Assembly (NCBI GenBank): GCA_016946835.1
Contig: JACVTC010000003.1
Coordinates: forward strand, 1,857,001-1,921,000
Source of the DNA: Neocallimastix lanati (nom. inval.)
Taxonomy: Eukaryota > Neocallimastigomycota > Neocallimastigomycetes > Neocallimastigales > Neocallimastigaceae
Direction: 5' to 3'
DNA: 64,000 nucleotides
The notes beneath the pieces were generated by a model that saw only the letters and a list, made by a program, of their open reading frames with translations, had not been told where the DNA came from and did no database searches. Position 1 is the first letter of the stretch. Each line of letters opens with the position of its first letter. Of the stretch, positions 1 to 12,080 are shown one piece after another. Both the position numbers and the translations under genes were made by a program.

Positions 1-162
1 AGCCTTCTGTATGCTAATGGTGGGAAGAATTCTTTTATTGTCTTCATAATTGTTAACGATAAATTAGGAGATTATCTGAATATTGCTTCTATATTCAACT
101 CTTTTATGATATCTCTGACCATTCACTACTTATTCTTTCGTATAAAAAAAATCTACCGATAA
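1..162 (+). CDS. 3' end of a probable membrane protein gene (partial)
   Basis: A reading frame is open from the first base of the window to a TAA at 160-162, giving 53 codons with mixed composition in a region where random frames close quickly. The peptide has a hydrophilic start (around G-G-K-N), a hydrophobic stretch from about residue 27 to 46, and a basic end (R-I-K-K-I-Y-R). This looks like the last membrane segment and short cytoplasmic tail of a membrane protein. There is no start inside the window, so it is either a last exon or the tail of a longer frame. The family cannot be named from this piece. It could also be a gene remnant. Confidence 0.45.
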   Translation, partial: SLLYANGGKNSFIVFIIVNDKLGDYLNIASIFNSFMISLTIHYLFFRIKKIYR

Positions 163-1375
163 GAATATTAAATAGTCTAATAGAATTTGAAAGGATAAAC
201 ATTAGTAAAGTAGTATAAAATGAAATATTTGGTAAAGTAGTATAAAATAATAAAATATTAATTAAAGTAAGATAAAATAAATATTGAAGTATAATAAAAG
301 GTGTAAAGTATCAATAAATAGTTTAAATGAAATTATATGTATACTACTTTATATACATGAATAGGTGAAATATTAATATAATATTATAACTGATAAGCAT
401 AAAATTTTCTTTTAACAATATTCTTCATTCAAAGAAATAATATCAAATAATGAAGTTAATCTATATCAATTTTATTATTAAATTTGTTACATTAAAGTTA
501 TTAACAATAAATATAGTTGTTGTTTAATATAATTTCATAAATGATTTATTAAGCAATAAACATATTAATGTCCAATTTTAATTTAATAAATAACACCTGT
601 AACCATTTTTATAGTCTATATTTTACTGGATATTTTTGATTTTAATTTTTTAATCATATCATACGTTTATATATTATATATATATATATAAAAAACAGGT
701 AAAATATGATAAAAATATTAAATTATTAATCAAGTTCTTTATTTTTTTTTTCCAAAAAATTTTTAATTCAATTTAATTAATTTAAAATTTTAATAATTAT
801 ATTATTGTGTAACAAAATATATACTACATATATTAATTTTCAAAAATAAAATTAATTATTATCTCTATAATGTATTAAAAATAATAATACAAATCGATTT
901 ACAAAAATATAATATATCCATTCATAAAAGTATTATATGTTAAGAAAACAATTTTGAAAAATATAATTATATTCGTATATAAAGAAAGTAAATTGAATTG
1001 TATATTTAAAATAATATTAAAATTATATTAATACATAAGTATATTCATCTTGTTAAATAATGTTAAATTCTTATTATATTCATTGATTTTAATTATTTAA
1101 TTAGTAGAATATAATTTCATAAGAAAAAAAAAAAAAGTAAATTATTAATTAATATAGATTATTTAATATTAATGTATACGCGTTAATGTTTTATAATTAT
1201 ATTTTGTAAATGTTATTATTTCATATGATCTTACCATAAAATAAAATTTTATCTTTTTAATATATAATTCATAAATTTTTCAAATAAATATATAATTCTT
1301 TTCTCTATCTTATTATTATTATTGTTAATATTAATAATATTATTATTACTATTACTATTATTATTATTATTATTA

Positions 1376-1416
<41 letters not shown>

Positions 1417-1442
1417 ATTAGAGTAATAATTCATAAATATCT
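163..1442. other. AT-rich intergenic region upstream of GCP2
   Basis: About 1.28 kb of A/T-dominated sequence with short TA runs and poly-A/T tracts. No open frame of convincing composition was found on either strand. The part nearest the GCP2 start holds a (TTA)n microsatellite, and promoter elements must lie here but none can be singled out. Confidence 0.6.
1305..1420. repeat. (TTA)n microsatellite
   Basis: Slightly interrupted run of TTA/ATT triplets ending about 25 bp before the GCP2 start codon. On the minus strand it would read as poly-Asn, which is a by-product of the repeat and not a gene. Confidence 0.85.
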
Positions 1443-3493
1443 ATGTATAGTAAAAATCGTTCAAGTTCTTTTTATGATGATGAAACAAGAAATAATTCAA
1501 TAGAAAATTTACCAATTTATTCTCCATCAAAATCAGATTTTGTAGTCCCCATAAATGTATTATTAAACACACACACATATATATATATATAAGCAATAAC
1601 ATAAATTATTATTATATTTATAAATGCCTAATTGTTTAATTATATAAAAGGATAAAACTGTTTCAGGCTATAAAATCTCTCTTAAACAATTATACCCCCG
1701 ACATCAAGAATATTTAATTATAGAAGATTTATTTTATGTTTTATTGGTATTATTATTCTTGAATATAAATTATTGAAATAAAAGCATTTTTATTCTTTTT
1801 TATATTAATTAAATTAATATTAAAAAAAAAGGGTTTTGATGGAGAATATATTTATAGAATAAATGATAAAACCTCAAGAAATTTATTTTTTAATGACGAG
1901 ACGACAAGCAGTAATATAAATAATTTTCAAATTTCTAAAGATCTTGGTAATTAATAAAATAATTAAAATTATTTTCAATAAATGAAATATATGTGATTTA
2001 ATAAAAGAATCTTTTTTTAGAAAATTTTATACTTAATATTAGTATAAATTCTAATAATTTTAAGATATATTCAATTACTAATTTTATAATAATATAAATA
2101 TTTTATAAATTATTAATGTTGATTTTGTTAACTTAAAAAAAAAAAAAATAGATCAATCCTTAAAAGATTTGATTTATCGTATATTACCGTTAGCTAATTA
2201 TTATATACAAATTGAAAATTTCATTGAAACACATTCTTTATTTGAATATGGTCAAATTAATCAAGCTTTCTCAGCAGCAATAAGAAGACTTTTGCAAGTA
2301 ATATTATATTTTATACGTCAATATAAAATCAATAGAAAAAATTAATAATTTATTTATTATTATTTTTACGATTATGATTATGATTATGATTATGATTATG
2401 ATTATGATTATGATTATAAAATTAATAAAAAAAATTATGAAAAAAATTTTTTAGGAATATCGTATATTGATTAATCAATTAGAACATCAATTTCATACAT
2501 CAAATTCTTTTTCTCTCCAAAAATTATGGTATTATATTCACCCTCATATTCATACAATGGCTACGTTATCTTCTTTAATTGAAAAAATTCAAGTTAAAGA
2601 AAGTCCATTTAACCATTCTGAGGATAATAGTACATCAGATGTTTCAAATTTTAGTAATCCATCAGATTTTTTCTTAATGAATAATAAAAATACAGTTTTA
2701 CCAAGAGGTGGTGCACTCCTTACTCTAATACATAATGATATATTAGTCTATAGTGGGTAAGAAAGTAACATTATATTAAATAATTATTTCAAAAATAATA
2801 AATTACTTTTAAGTAATTAATATATAATTAGTGACATTTTTAATATAACTGTTTGTTTAATATATGTACATATATATGTATATATGAAGTGATCCAATGA
2901 CAAAAAAATTATATGAATATCTATTGTCCTATGCATCAGTGCCATATTTTAAAATTTTAAAAAGATGGATTTATCACGGAGAAATAAAAGATCCTTCCAA
3001 TGAATTTATGGTTGAAAAGAAAAATATTAGAAAAGAAAATCTTCATGAAGAATTTAATGATGTAAATAATCACTTTTATATACTATTAAGATTATTTATT
3101 CATATAAATATAATTTTGAATTTTGAATTTAAAATTATAAATTTATATATACTATTTATATTTTCTATTTTTATTATTGTATATCTAAATATTTATAATT
3201 TTTAATATATTTTTATATAAGATGTATTGGGAACAATGCTATACCCTAAGGGAGGAAGCAATGCCAACCTTTTTAGCTTCATATAAACATAAAATTTTGG
3301 CGGCTGGAAAGTATTTAAATGTTATAAGAGAGTATAAAAGAGAAGAAAGTGGTAAATTACTTGGTTACAATTTTCTAAGTAGTAATGAATCTATTGAAAA
3401 AGAAGGTGTATTAAGTAAAATACCATATATGGAAGCTGATGAATTGATGAAAACCATTGGAGAAGGAAGGTAATTTAAATAAATAAAAAATTA

Positions 3494-3554
<61 letters not shown>

Positions 3555-4354
3555 GTAATAATAATATATAATATTAATATATGATATTAATATTATTTAT
3601 AATGCAATTCCTTTATATTTGTATATTCACTTAAAGATATAAAATTGAAATTGATCTTGCTTATCATTCTGCAAATAAAGCATTAATTGATTTAATATTT
3701 AAAGAACAACATTTGGTAGATAGATTAAGGTAAATATTATTATTAATTATAATGATAATTATAATAATAATAGTGGTAGTAATAGAAATAATGGTAGTAA
3801 TAATCTATTTTTAATGACTTAAATTATAATTTTTCATATAAATTTTTTCCCCATCATATTTTTCTTTAATTTCTTAACTGTAAAAAATTAATTGTATTAT
3901 AAATTTAAATTATACAAATAAAGATCAATAAAACATTACCTCTTTCTTGATCAATCTGATTTTTTGACACATTTTCTTGATATTGCTTCTTCTGAATTAG
4001 AAAAACGATCTAAAGATATTTCTTTAACAAAGCTCCAATCATTATTAGATATATCATTACGTAACCCTTCATCAGTTTCCTCACAAGATCCATATAATGA
4101 AAATGTAAGAGTAGAGATGAGCCGTTGTAGTCTTATTGAACAACTTTTGAAAATTAATAGTATAGTAGGTGTAGGTGTTGAAACGGTTCAGCAAAGTGTT
4201 AAAGATTTAAAAACTTATAAGCAAAATTGGAATGCTTTAAGAGATAGTGTTAAAACTTTTACCGATAATCATACTTTAACAGGTATTTAAAAAACTAAAT
4301 TGATTTACTAATATAATTAAATAACTATTATATTAAATAATTTATTTTATTTTT

Positions 4355-4392
<38 letters not shown>

Positions 4393-5514
4393 TAATTTTT
4401 ATAAATACTTAATGAAACAATTTTCTAATATATTTTTTAAACTTAGGTTATGATGCCTTTACTCTAAATTATTCTGTAAAATTTCCTTTAACTCTTATTT
4501 TAAATATGACAGCAATGACAAAATATCAATTACTTTTTAGACATATATTTTCTTGTAAATATGTTGAAAAGCGTTTAGCAGAGAGTTGGTTATTACAATC
4601 TTCCTCAAAAATTAATATTTGGAAGGGACGTAAAGAAAAAAGAGCTAAAGATTCAGAAACAACATTACTCTCACTTCGTATATATTCCCTTCGTTCTAAA
4701 ATGTTAAATTTTGTTCAACAATTCATGTATTATGTATGTTTTGAAGTTTTAGAACCAAATTGGGTACTTATGGAACAAAAAATTAAAAAGGCTACTACAG
4801 TAGAGGAAGTATTAACAATTCATAGTGATTTTCAAGATACCTGTTTAAAAGAATGCATGCTTACTACACCAAATTCTTTAAAGGTAAAAATGATATTTAT
4901 TTATATAATTGTTCGTTTATTTATTTATTTAATTAGTTTAATAATTAATTAGTTGGCAGTTGGTTAGTTATTCTTATTATTATCCTTAATGATAATTATT
5001 AATCTATATTATTTTTTTATAAAATAACCTAAAATTAATAAATGATAATAATAATAATAATAATAATAAATATATATATATATATATAAAGATCTTTAAT
5101 GAAATCATGATGACATGTAAAAAATTTGTAAAATTTTTTGAATGGTGCATTAGTGAAAATAATAGTAGTACATCAACTATTACAAGCAATGCACCAGACG
5201 ATATGGATATTGATGGACATACAAATAGTTTAGAAGATTTAGGTATAGATACAAATGGTGTTAATGATGGTAAAATTTCCAATCGATCTCATCCTCTAAT
5301 TATTTTAAAGCATTATGAAGATAATTTTCTCTATCATCTTAAAAAATTAATTGATATTTTACATTTCTCTACAGTGGAAAGTTCTATTTTCAGTAGTCTT
5401 CTTATTCGTTTAGATTATAATCAATATTATTATCATCTTCAAAGTCTAAGTATTGGACCATCAACCGTAAATATGCAATTGGATAATTCTGATGAAAAAA
5501 AGCAAAATAAATAA
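1443..5514 (+). CDS. GCP2: Gamma-tubulin complex component 2 (GCP2/Spc97 family), 11 exons
   Basis: GCP2 pairs with GCP3 and gamma-tubulin in the gamma-tubulin small complex that nucleates microtubules at spindle pole bodies. Reading GT-AG boundaries by eye gives exons 1443-1556, 1651-1746, 1832-1946, 2152-2297, 2455-2756, 2890-3061, 3222-3469, 3637-3729, 3924-4282, 4447-4883 and 5092-5514. These total 2505 nt and join in frame to 834 aa, close to human GCP2 (902) and yeast Spc97 (823). GCP2 signatures run in order: EDLFYVLLGFDGEYI (grip1 start), QLEHQFH, LQKLWYYIHP, KILKRWIYHGEIKDP, EFMVEKK, AAGKYLNVIRE, THFLDIASSELEK, TKYQLLFRHIF, and FEVLEPNW (grip2). The ATG at 1443 is the first after an in-frame TAA. 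The N-terminus before the first grip1 motif is only about 60 residues, shorter than in human GCP2. GCP3 fits less well because the order and wording of these motifs follow GCP2. Small shifts of splice sites are possible. Confidence 0.93.
2370..2417. repeat. (GATTAT)n microsatellite in GCP2 intron 4
   Basis: About eight copies of a 6-bp unit GATTAT inside the fourth GCP2 intron (2298-2454). Confidence 0.85.
3493..3566. repeat. (AAT)n microsatellite in GCP2 intron 7
   Basis: About twenty AAT triplets, lightly interrupted near the end, fill the middle of the seventh GCP2 intron (3470-3636). Confidence 0.85.
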
Positions 5515-5613
5515 ATATATTAAATAAAAGAATAAAATAGAAATAAAAATAAAAATAAAAAAAAAAAAATTGTTTTTTACTTTGATTATATTATTATTAA
5601 TTACCACATTAAA

Positions 5614-5646
<33 letters not shown>

Positions 5647-6476
5647 TAAATGTATATATATTATAAAATTATCAATAAAATATAAATGATAATAATCTAT
5701 AATTAATTATATTTATAATACATCCATGTATTAAAAAAAGCAAAAACATTAAAATATATATATATATATATAAATAAATAAATAAAAAAAAAAAAAAAAA
5801 AAAAAAAAAGAAAAAAAAATTTTTATATTTGTCAGTATAAAAGTATTTTTAATGTATTAATAATATTATAATATTATTGTTTTTGTAAAATATTATTTAA
5901 TGGATTAATTTAATAAATTTTCTCAAATAAAATAAATAATTCCACCAAATTAATTTGTTTTTAAATGATTATTATAATTATTAATTACACTACAGGAATT
6001 TATAATTATATAAAAATATAATATATAAAAAAAATTTAATAAATGAAAAATAAATTTAATTTTTTATTTTTAGTTTCATTTTTAATTTTTATTTATTTAT
6101 TTATGTATTTATTTATTTATTTATTTTTATTTTATTTTTTTTTTTAAATTTTTACATATTTAATGTATATTTAATGTATATTCATTTATTTGAATAATTA
6201 TTTTTTTTATTTTTTTTTTTTTTTATTATAATCATTTTTATTTATTATAATAATTAAAAAAATTAATTATTATAATTTTATTTATATTATTATTCATAAT
6301 TATATATATATATATATATATATAATTATATTTATATTCATATTTATATTTGTATTTATTTAATTTTTTATTATTCATTATTTTTTATGATTGTATTATA
6401 TTTATAGTTATTATTATATTATTTATTTTTATTTAAAAATAATATAAAATCTTTAATAAGAATCTTTTTATACTTC
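5515..6476. other. AT-rich spacer between convergent GCP2 and GH3-A genes
   Basis: The stretch is noncoding, with (AAT)n near 5618-5645, a poly-A tract near 5774-5818 and (TA)n near 6300-6325. It must hold the 3' ends of both flanking transcripts. Many AATAAA-like strings occur, too many to choose a poly-A signal. Confidence 0.6.
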
Positions 6477-8822
6477 TTAGTAAAGTTTGTAAGCTCTCCT
6501 CTTAAGTTCAGCTTCATCAGCACTGTCTTCAACGTTTTCAACTTCAGCATTAACTTCATCAGCACTATCTTCAGCATTTTCAACTTCAGCTTCAGAATCA
6601 ACATCTTGAGCATCTTCATCAACACTATCTTCAGTATTTTCAACATTATCACTAACTTCTTCTTCATCAGAATCAAAATAAATAGCAGCTGGAACAGTAG
6701 TTTTAAGTGGTAAGTCTCTAGCATTGGAACCTGCAAAAACTGTATATTCACCTTCTTCTGGTTGAACGAATTCCATAGTATCTACATCAAAGTATGAAAG
6801 ATCATGATTATCAACTATGATGTTAACTTCTTTACTTTCACCAGCTTCTAACATAACTTTATCGAATCCCTTGAATAAACGAGATGGATAATCTTTAACA
6901 ACATCTGGGAATGAAAGGAAAATCATTGGAACAGCTGCACCTGCAACATCACCAGTATTAGTAACAGTTAAAGTAACATGAAGACCATCTTCTTCCATTT
7001 CTGCTTCTAAATTAGAATATTCAAAAGTAGTGTAAGATAAACCATAACCGAAAGCAAAGGTTGGTTCAATTCCTTGTTTATCGAACCAACGATAACCAAC
7101 GAAAAGACCTTCATTGTAATCGTATACAGTCATTTTTTCACCACCATCTGGATATTCTGGTTCATACTTAACATCAGTTGGATAATCTTCACGAGGTGCC
7201 CAAGTGTATGGTAAATGACCTGATGGATTAACATCTCCGAATAAAACATCAGCAATTGCATGACCTGTTTCTTGACCTGGTAAACCAGCGAAAACAATAC
7301 CTTTAACCTTATCCAAGAATGGAACATTAACTGGTCCTGGAGCATGAATAACAACAATGGTATTTTTATTAACTGAAGCAACAGCATCAATTAATTCATT
7401 ACCTCCATGCCATAAATCTAAGTCAAGACGATCACCAGCATTTCCTTCAACAGTAATATATTCTTCACCAGAATCAGCTTGAACGAAAACAATAGCTAAA
7501 TCTGCATCTTTAGCAACTTCTGCTCCAGCTTCGGCATCATCTTCACCAGAACTAACAACTTCAATGTTATCCTTCTTAGCTCTTTCAGTAATAGCTGAAA
7601 GTGGATCAATTACGTATTTGAAATCGGTAGTACCGGATCCCCAACCAAGAGCAAGAGTACCATCAGCACACTTCATATCATCACAGAAGTTAGCAGGCAT
7701 TGAATCTTTACCGATAACTGCAATCTTCTTAACACCCTTAATTGGAAGAATTGATTCATCATTCTTTAATAAGACATTACTATCAGCACCAACCTTTCTG
7801 TTAAGAGCAATGTTTTCATCAGTAAGAGTATCAACATATAAGTTAACATCTGGGAAGTTTTCCATTTGACCAGCCTTGAATAAAGCACGAACAACACGTA
7901 AAGCTGCATCATCTAATCTTTCTTGAGTGAAAATACCTTGATCAATATATTCTTGAATATGTTCACCCCAGAAACTGTCACCAACATAATCTGGACCCCA
8001 GTATTTTCCACCTGGCATGTTCATATCTAAACCAGCACCAAAACTGTCAATTCTGTAAAGACCCCACCAGTCAGACATAACCATACCTTGGAATCCCATC
8101 TTATCCTTTAAGATATCAGTTAATAATCTTTTATTTTCAGAAGTGTAAGTTCCATTTACAGCATTGTAACTAGACATAATAGCATTTGTTTCAGCATCAT
8201 TAACAAGACGGTAGAATGGAGCTAAGTAAACTTCCCAGAGAGCTTGTTCTGGAATGTTTGAAGTTGAAGCACCACGGTTATTTTCTTGGTCGTTACCAAC
8301 AAAATGCTTAGAGGTTGCAATAACACCTTGAGATTGAATACCCTTAACTACTTCAGTACCACATTCACCAACATAAAATGGATCTTCACCATAACTTTCC
8401 CAGATTCTACCTGAGGCTAGTGCACGTTGAATACCTACAGCAGGAGAAAGAGCAAAATTAATACCTCTTTGATAGAATTCGTTACCTTGAGCTTCACCAA
8501 CCTTACGAAGTAAAGTTCTATCGAATGTAGCAGCACTGTTAATAGATGCTTGCCATGAAGTAGCTGTACCTTTAGCAAATCTAACACCAGCTGGACCATC
8601 TTGAAGACAAAGACCCTTGAAGCCTTTTCTTTCAATTGGGTCAATAGAACCAACACATACACCAGTCATATTTTCTCTACCAGTAATAATAGAAATTTTT
8701 TCTTCATTAGTTAAATCAGCACACCATTCTCTAGCTTTAGCATCTGCTTCTTCCCAAGTAATAGCTAAAGACTTTGAAACAAAGAGAAGAGCAATAGTGG
8801 ATAAAACAGATGAAAACTTCAT
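6477..8822 (-). CDS. GH3 family beta-glucosidase A, secreted
   Basis: A 781-aa intronless gene for a glycoside hydrolase family 3 enzyme, expected to release glucose from cellobiose and short cello-oligosaccharides outside the cell. Residues 1-20 form a hydrophobic signal peptide ending S-L-A. The (beta/alpha)8 domain (about 25-330) shows WESYGEDP (141-148), KHFVGNDQ (172-179) and the nucleophile motif MVMSDWW with Asp about 251. The alpha/beta sandwich domain (about 345-590) carries DSGEEYITVEGN, where the first Glu (about 453) is the likely acid/base by comparison with Trichoderma Cel3A-type enzymes. A fibronectin-III-like domain follows (about 620-710, with FGYGLSYTTFEYS just before it). 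The tail (about 715-781) is acidic, with repeated E-D-S-A-D-E, and ends KRRAYKLY. No dockerin or carbohydrate-binding module is visible, so cellulosome attachment is not supported. Copy A reads IQRALASGR where B and C read IQRAPASGR. Catalytic activity itself is inferred from family. Confidence 0.95.
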   Translation of the reverse strand: MKFSSVLSTIALLFVSKSLAITWEEADAKAREWCADLTNEEKISIITGRENMTGVCVGSIDPIERKGFKGLCLQDGPAGVRFAKGTATSWQASINSAATFDRTLLRKVGEAQGNEFYQRGINFALSPAVGIQRALASGRIWESYGEDPFYVGECGTEVVKGIQSQGVIATSKHFVGNDQENNRGASTSNIPEQALWEVYLAPFYRLVNDAETNAIMSSYNAVNGTYTSENKRLLTDILKDKMGFQGMVMSDWWGLYRIDSFGAGLDMNMPGGKYWGPDYVGDSFWGEHIQEYIDQGIFTQERLDDAALRVVRALFKAGQMENFPDVNLYVDTLTDENIALNRKVGADSNVLLKNDESILPIKGVKKIAVIGKDSMPANFCDDMKCADGTLALGWGSGTTDFKYVIDPLSAITERAKKDNIEVVSSGEDDAEAGAEVAKDADLAIVFVQADSGEEYITVEGNAGDRLDLDLWHGGNELIDAVASVNKNTIVVIHAPGPVNVPFLDKVKGIVFAGLPGQETGHAIADVLFGDVNPSGHLPYTWAPREDYPTDVKYEPEYPDGGEKMTVYDYNEGLFVGYRWFDKQGIEPTFAFGYGLSYTTFEYSNLEAEMEEDGLHVTLTVTNTGDVAGAAVPMIFLSFPDVVKDYPSRLFKGFDKVMLEAGESKEVNIIVDNHDLSYFDVDTMEFVQPEEGEYTVFAGSNARDLPLKTTVPAAIYFDSDEEEVSDNVENTEDSVDEDAQDVDSEAEVENAEDSADEVNAEVENVEDSADEAELKRRAYKLY

Positions 8823-9101
8823 TTTTTATTATTTTATTTTATTTTTTTTTTTTAAATTTCTATTTGTTTATTTTTTATATTTACTTAATTTATTATTTTA
8901 TTATATTTTATATTTTTTTTATTAAATATTATGTATAAGTTATATCTAATAACTCTATATTAATTAATAAAATTTTATATAAAATAATATCAAATTATTT
9001 TTTCCTTTTATAATATTAAAAATTATATAAATATAAATATAATTATATAAATTTTGTTTTTCTAAAATTTTGGAAAATAATTAGATTTATATACCTTTCA
9101 A

Positions 9102-9132
<31 letters not shown>

Positions 9133-9680
9133 CATAATTCCATATTTTATTAAAATTTTAATTTTTCTAATGAAATAATAAATAAAGTTTTACTGACTTT
9201 GTATTATTATTACTATTTTTTTTTTCTATTATTAAAATTTATATTGATTAATAATTAATAAGTAGTTATAATATTAAAATAAAACTATATATTGCTTTAT
9301 GAAATTAAATACTAAAATATTTAAATATATATTAATATATGAATTTTTTTTAATTTATAATAATAAGAAAAATATTAAAAATGCAAATTAAGTAAAATCT
9401 CACAATTTTCATCAATAAAAAATAAAATGAAAATTTTAAGTTCTTTTTTCTTTTTTTTTTTTTAATTTTAAAGAAAAAAATAATGAATTTCATTTGTACA
9501 ATATAAAAAATTAATATTAAATAAGATTTACTTTTAAATAAAAATAAAAAAAATAATTATATAAATTTAATAATATTGTGTTCCATTAATTTTATCCATA
9601 ATACTAAAAAAAAAATAATAATAATAATATTAATTAAATAAGCAATTTTAAAAATTCTATAAAAATTTTTTTTATTACAT
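8823..9680. other. AT-rich region upstream of GH3-A
   Basis: Noncoding, with several poly-A/T tracts. It shows no resemblance to the upstream regions of GH3-B and C, so copy A is probably under separate control. No regulatory site could be picked out. Confidence 0.55.
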
Positions 9681-10249
9681 AATGGAGTGTAATTTCGAGA
9701 AAGTTGTATTTCGGAATATGTGGCTTTTTAAAATTTTAATAAATAAATTAATAAATAAATAATTTTAATAAAATTATTGTTTATTATGATTATTGAATTT
9801 TTTTTTTTTATAATATTTTTTAAATTTATTTTTTAAAAAAAAAGAAAAAGAAAAAGGAAAAAATATTTATAATAAAAATATATATATATTTAAAATATAG
9901 AAAGGTTTATATATCTTAAAATTATAAAAAAATTAATTTTAAATATTTTTAAAAATATTTAAAATAATATACACTTTAAAAAAAAATTTTTTAATATTAA
10001 TAAAAAATTAAAATTATAAATTTTAAAATTTTTATATATTTTTTATATTTTTAAAATAAATATATATATATATATATCCTATATTTAAAAAATAGGATAT
10101 TCTTGAAATCAATAAAAAGTATTTAAAATAAAAATAAAAAAATAAGAATAAAAATTAAAAAGGCTTATATATCTTTAAAATATTAAAAAAAAATAATCTT
10201 ATTATTGATATAAAAAGTTTTAAAAAAATTCTTTAAATTAAATATATAA

Positions 10250-10406
10250 ATAAAATATTCTTTAAAAAATAAAATATTCTTTAAAAATTAAGATATTCTT
10301 TAAAAAATAAAATATTCTTTAAAAATTAAAATATTCTTTAAAAAATAAAATATTCTTTAAAAATTAAAATATTCTTTAAAAAATAAAATATTCTTTAAAA
10401 ATTAAA
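10250..10406. repeat. 19-bp tandem repeat array
   Basis: About eight copies of a unit close to AAAATATTCTTTAAAAAAT. One base alternates between neighbouring units, giving a 38-bp higher-order period. It lies inside the MULE. Confidence 0.85.
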
Positions 10407-10757
10407 ATTTAAACTTTTACATTTATTAAATTTATAGTATTATTATTGATAAAATCAATGATACAGAAAAAATTATTAATAAAAATATTTAACATTATTT
10501 TTTTTTTTTTATTTTTATTTTGTGTTTTAATAGAAATTTTATTTTTATTTATATTTTGTGTTTTAATAGAAAATTTTTGTTTTATATTATAAAAATTATT
10601 AATAAAAATATAAAAATAAAAATATTTAATAGAATATTTGCTTTATAGTATTCCTAAAATTAATGATATAGATACTAAACCTACTGATAAAAATATAAAA
10701 ATAATAATAATAATAAAAATAAAATAATTATTTAGAAATATTTAATGATATAGATAA

Positions 10758-10788
<31 letters not shown>

Positions 10789-11099
10789 TTTAAAAATTTT
10801 AAACAATCGTTTGTTTTTAATTGTGAATACTTTTAATTATTATTAATAATCTTCTTCATTTTATCATTTATTAAAAATTAGTATTTATATTTTTTAAATT
10901 AATTAAATATTCAAACCATAATTTAACAATATCATTTATATAATAATTATTAAAAAGAACATTATTTAATTTATTATTCTAATACATTATTTGTTATATG
11001 TTGTAATAATAATTCCAATTTTTATAATTTTTTAAATAGTTCCTTTTTTTTTTTTTAAAAAAAAAAAAAAACTCAATTTCAAATAATTTGTTATCATTG

Positions 11100-12080
11100 T
11101 TTGTTTTACACATAATTTTACAATAAATTTCAATTATATATTTTGGATTTACAAAAAGTAAAATCGAAATCACTTTATAATAAATATATATGTTATTATA
11201 TTTTACTTCATTATCAAATAATTCATTTTTTTTAAACTTTAATGCTCTTTTATAGTGCCAAATACAGTATTTAATGTTTATATTAGGAAATATTTTTTCT
11301 GTTGCATTAAGTATGCCTTTTTAGAAATCACAATGAAAATTTTTTGGTTGTAAGCATTTTTTTTATTTCTTCAAATACCATCTCACAAGTAGATTATTCT
11401 TTATTTTTTAATATCGAAAAAGAAGTATCTTAAAAACTACTTAAATCTTTAATATAAGTTCTAGTAATAAACACTTAATAACTAAATTTAGGTGTAATAT
11501 AAATACCATCTGAAAATATATCTTCATTATACTTCATACATAATTTTGTTTGAAATGGGAATTAGAAGACTATTAAATTCGGATTTTTGAATATCATAAA
11601 ATTCTAATTTCATACTGTTTTATAATATTTTGATTCATCAGGAATTTTAACAAACTTTGTTACATCAAGTGGCAGTTATTTAAATATTTCTTTTTATTTG
11701 GGATTTAATTGTTTTATATTCAAAACATATAAATTCCATTTTTGTGAAACTTCATTAAATATACTTTTAGGTTTCATACTCAAAAGAATTGAACTTTTTC
11801 AAATTTCATCTTTTATTTTATACTTTTCAATTGATATAGATTCATCAAATTCTTTTTCAAGATGATTATGTAAACTTGCATATCTTAAAATTTCCTTCTT
11901 ATTTTATAAAATAATTAAAGATTTGCATTTATTTTAAAGTTTTATATTCAGTATATCTATTTACTTAAGAATTATCTTTATTTTTTAGGTGAGAAATTAA
12001 ATTTATATTTTTATTAATAGTAATTTGTTCTTTTCCTCAAGTAGCTTTCCTTGTTTCAATATTTATGTTTTCTTCCATTT
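11100..12080 (-). pseudogene. MULE transposase remnant
   Basis: Reading the minus strand from the ATG complementary to 12078-12080 gives interrupted but recognisable MULE transposase pieces. First is a zinc-finger-like end, LHNHLEKEFDES, of the His-x-His type seen in FLYWCH and MULE N-termini. Next is a stretch resembling the DDE-core start (YNEDIFSDGIYITPK, compare the usual F-V-D-G-T-F). Last is the segment around NINIKYCIWHYKRALK, which matches the usual N-I-K-G-C-x-F-H-x-x-x-A-x-W block. More than a dozen in-frame stops and several frame changes interrupt it. An ordinary MULE would encode 300-700 aa, so this covers much of the core in a dead state. Confidence 0.65.

Noticed and set aside
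1249-1434. Minus-strand poly-Asn frame
   Set aside because: It is the translation of a (TTA)n microsatellite just before the GCP2 start, with no other coding sign.
7564-7869. Plus-strand frames antisense to the GH3 genes, repeated in all three copies
   Set aside because: They overlap strongly coding DNA and are conserved only because the GH3 gene is.
10250-10406. CRISPR-like array
   Set aside because: Units are directly tandem with no unique spacers, in an AT-rich eukaryotic setting.
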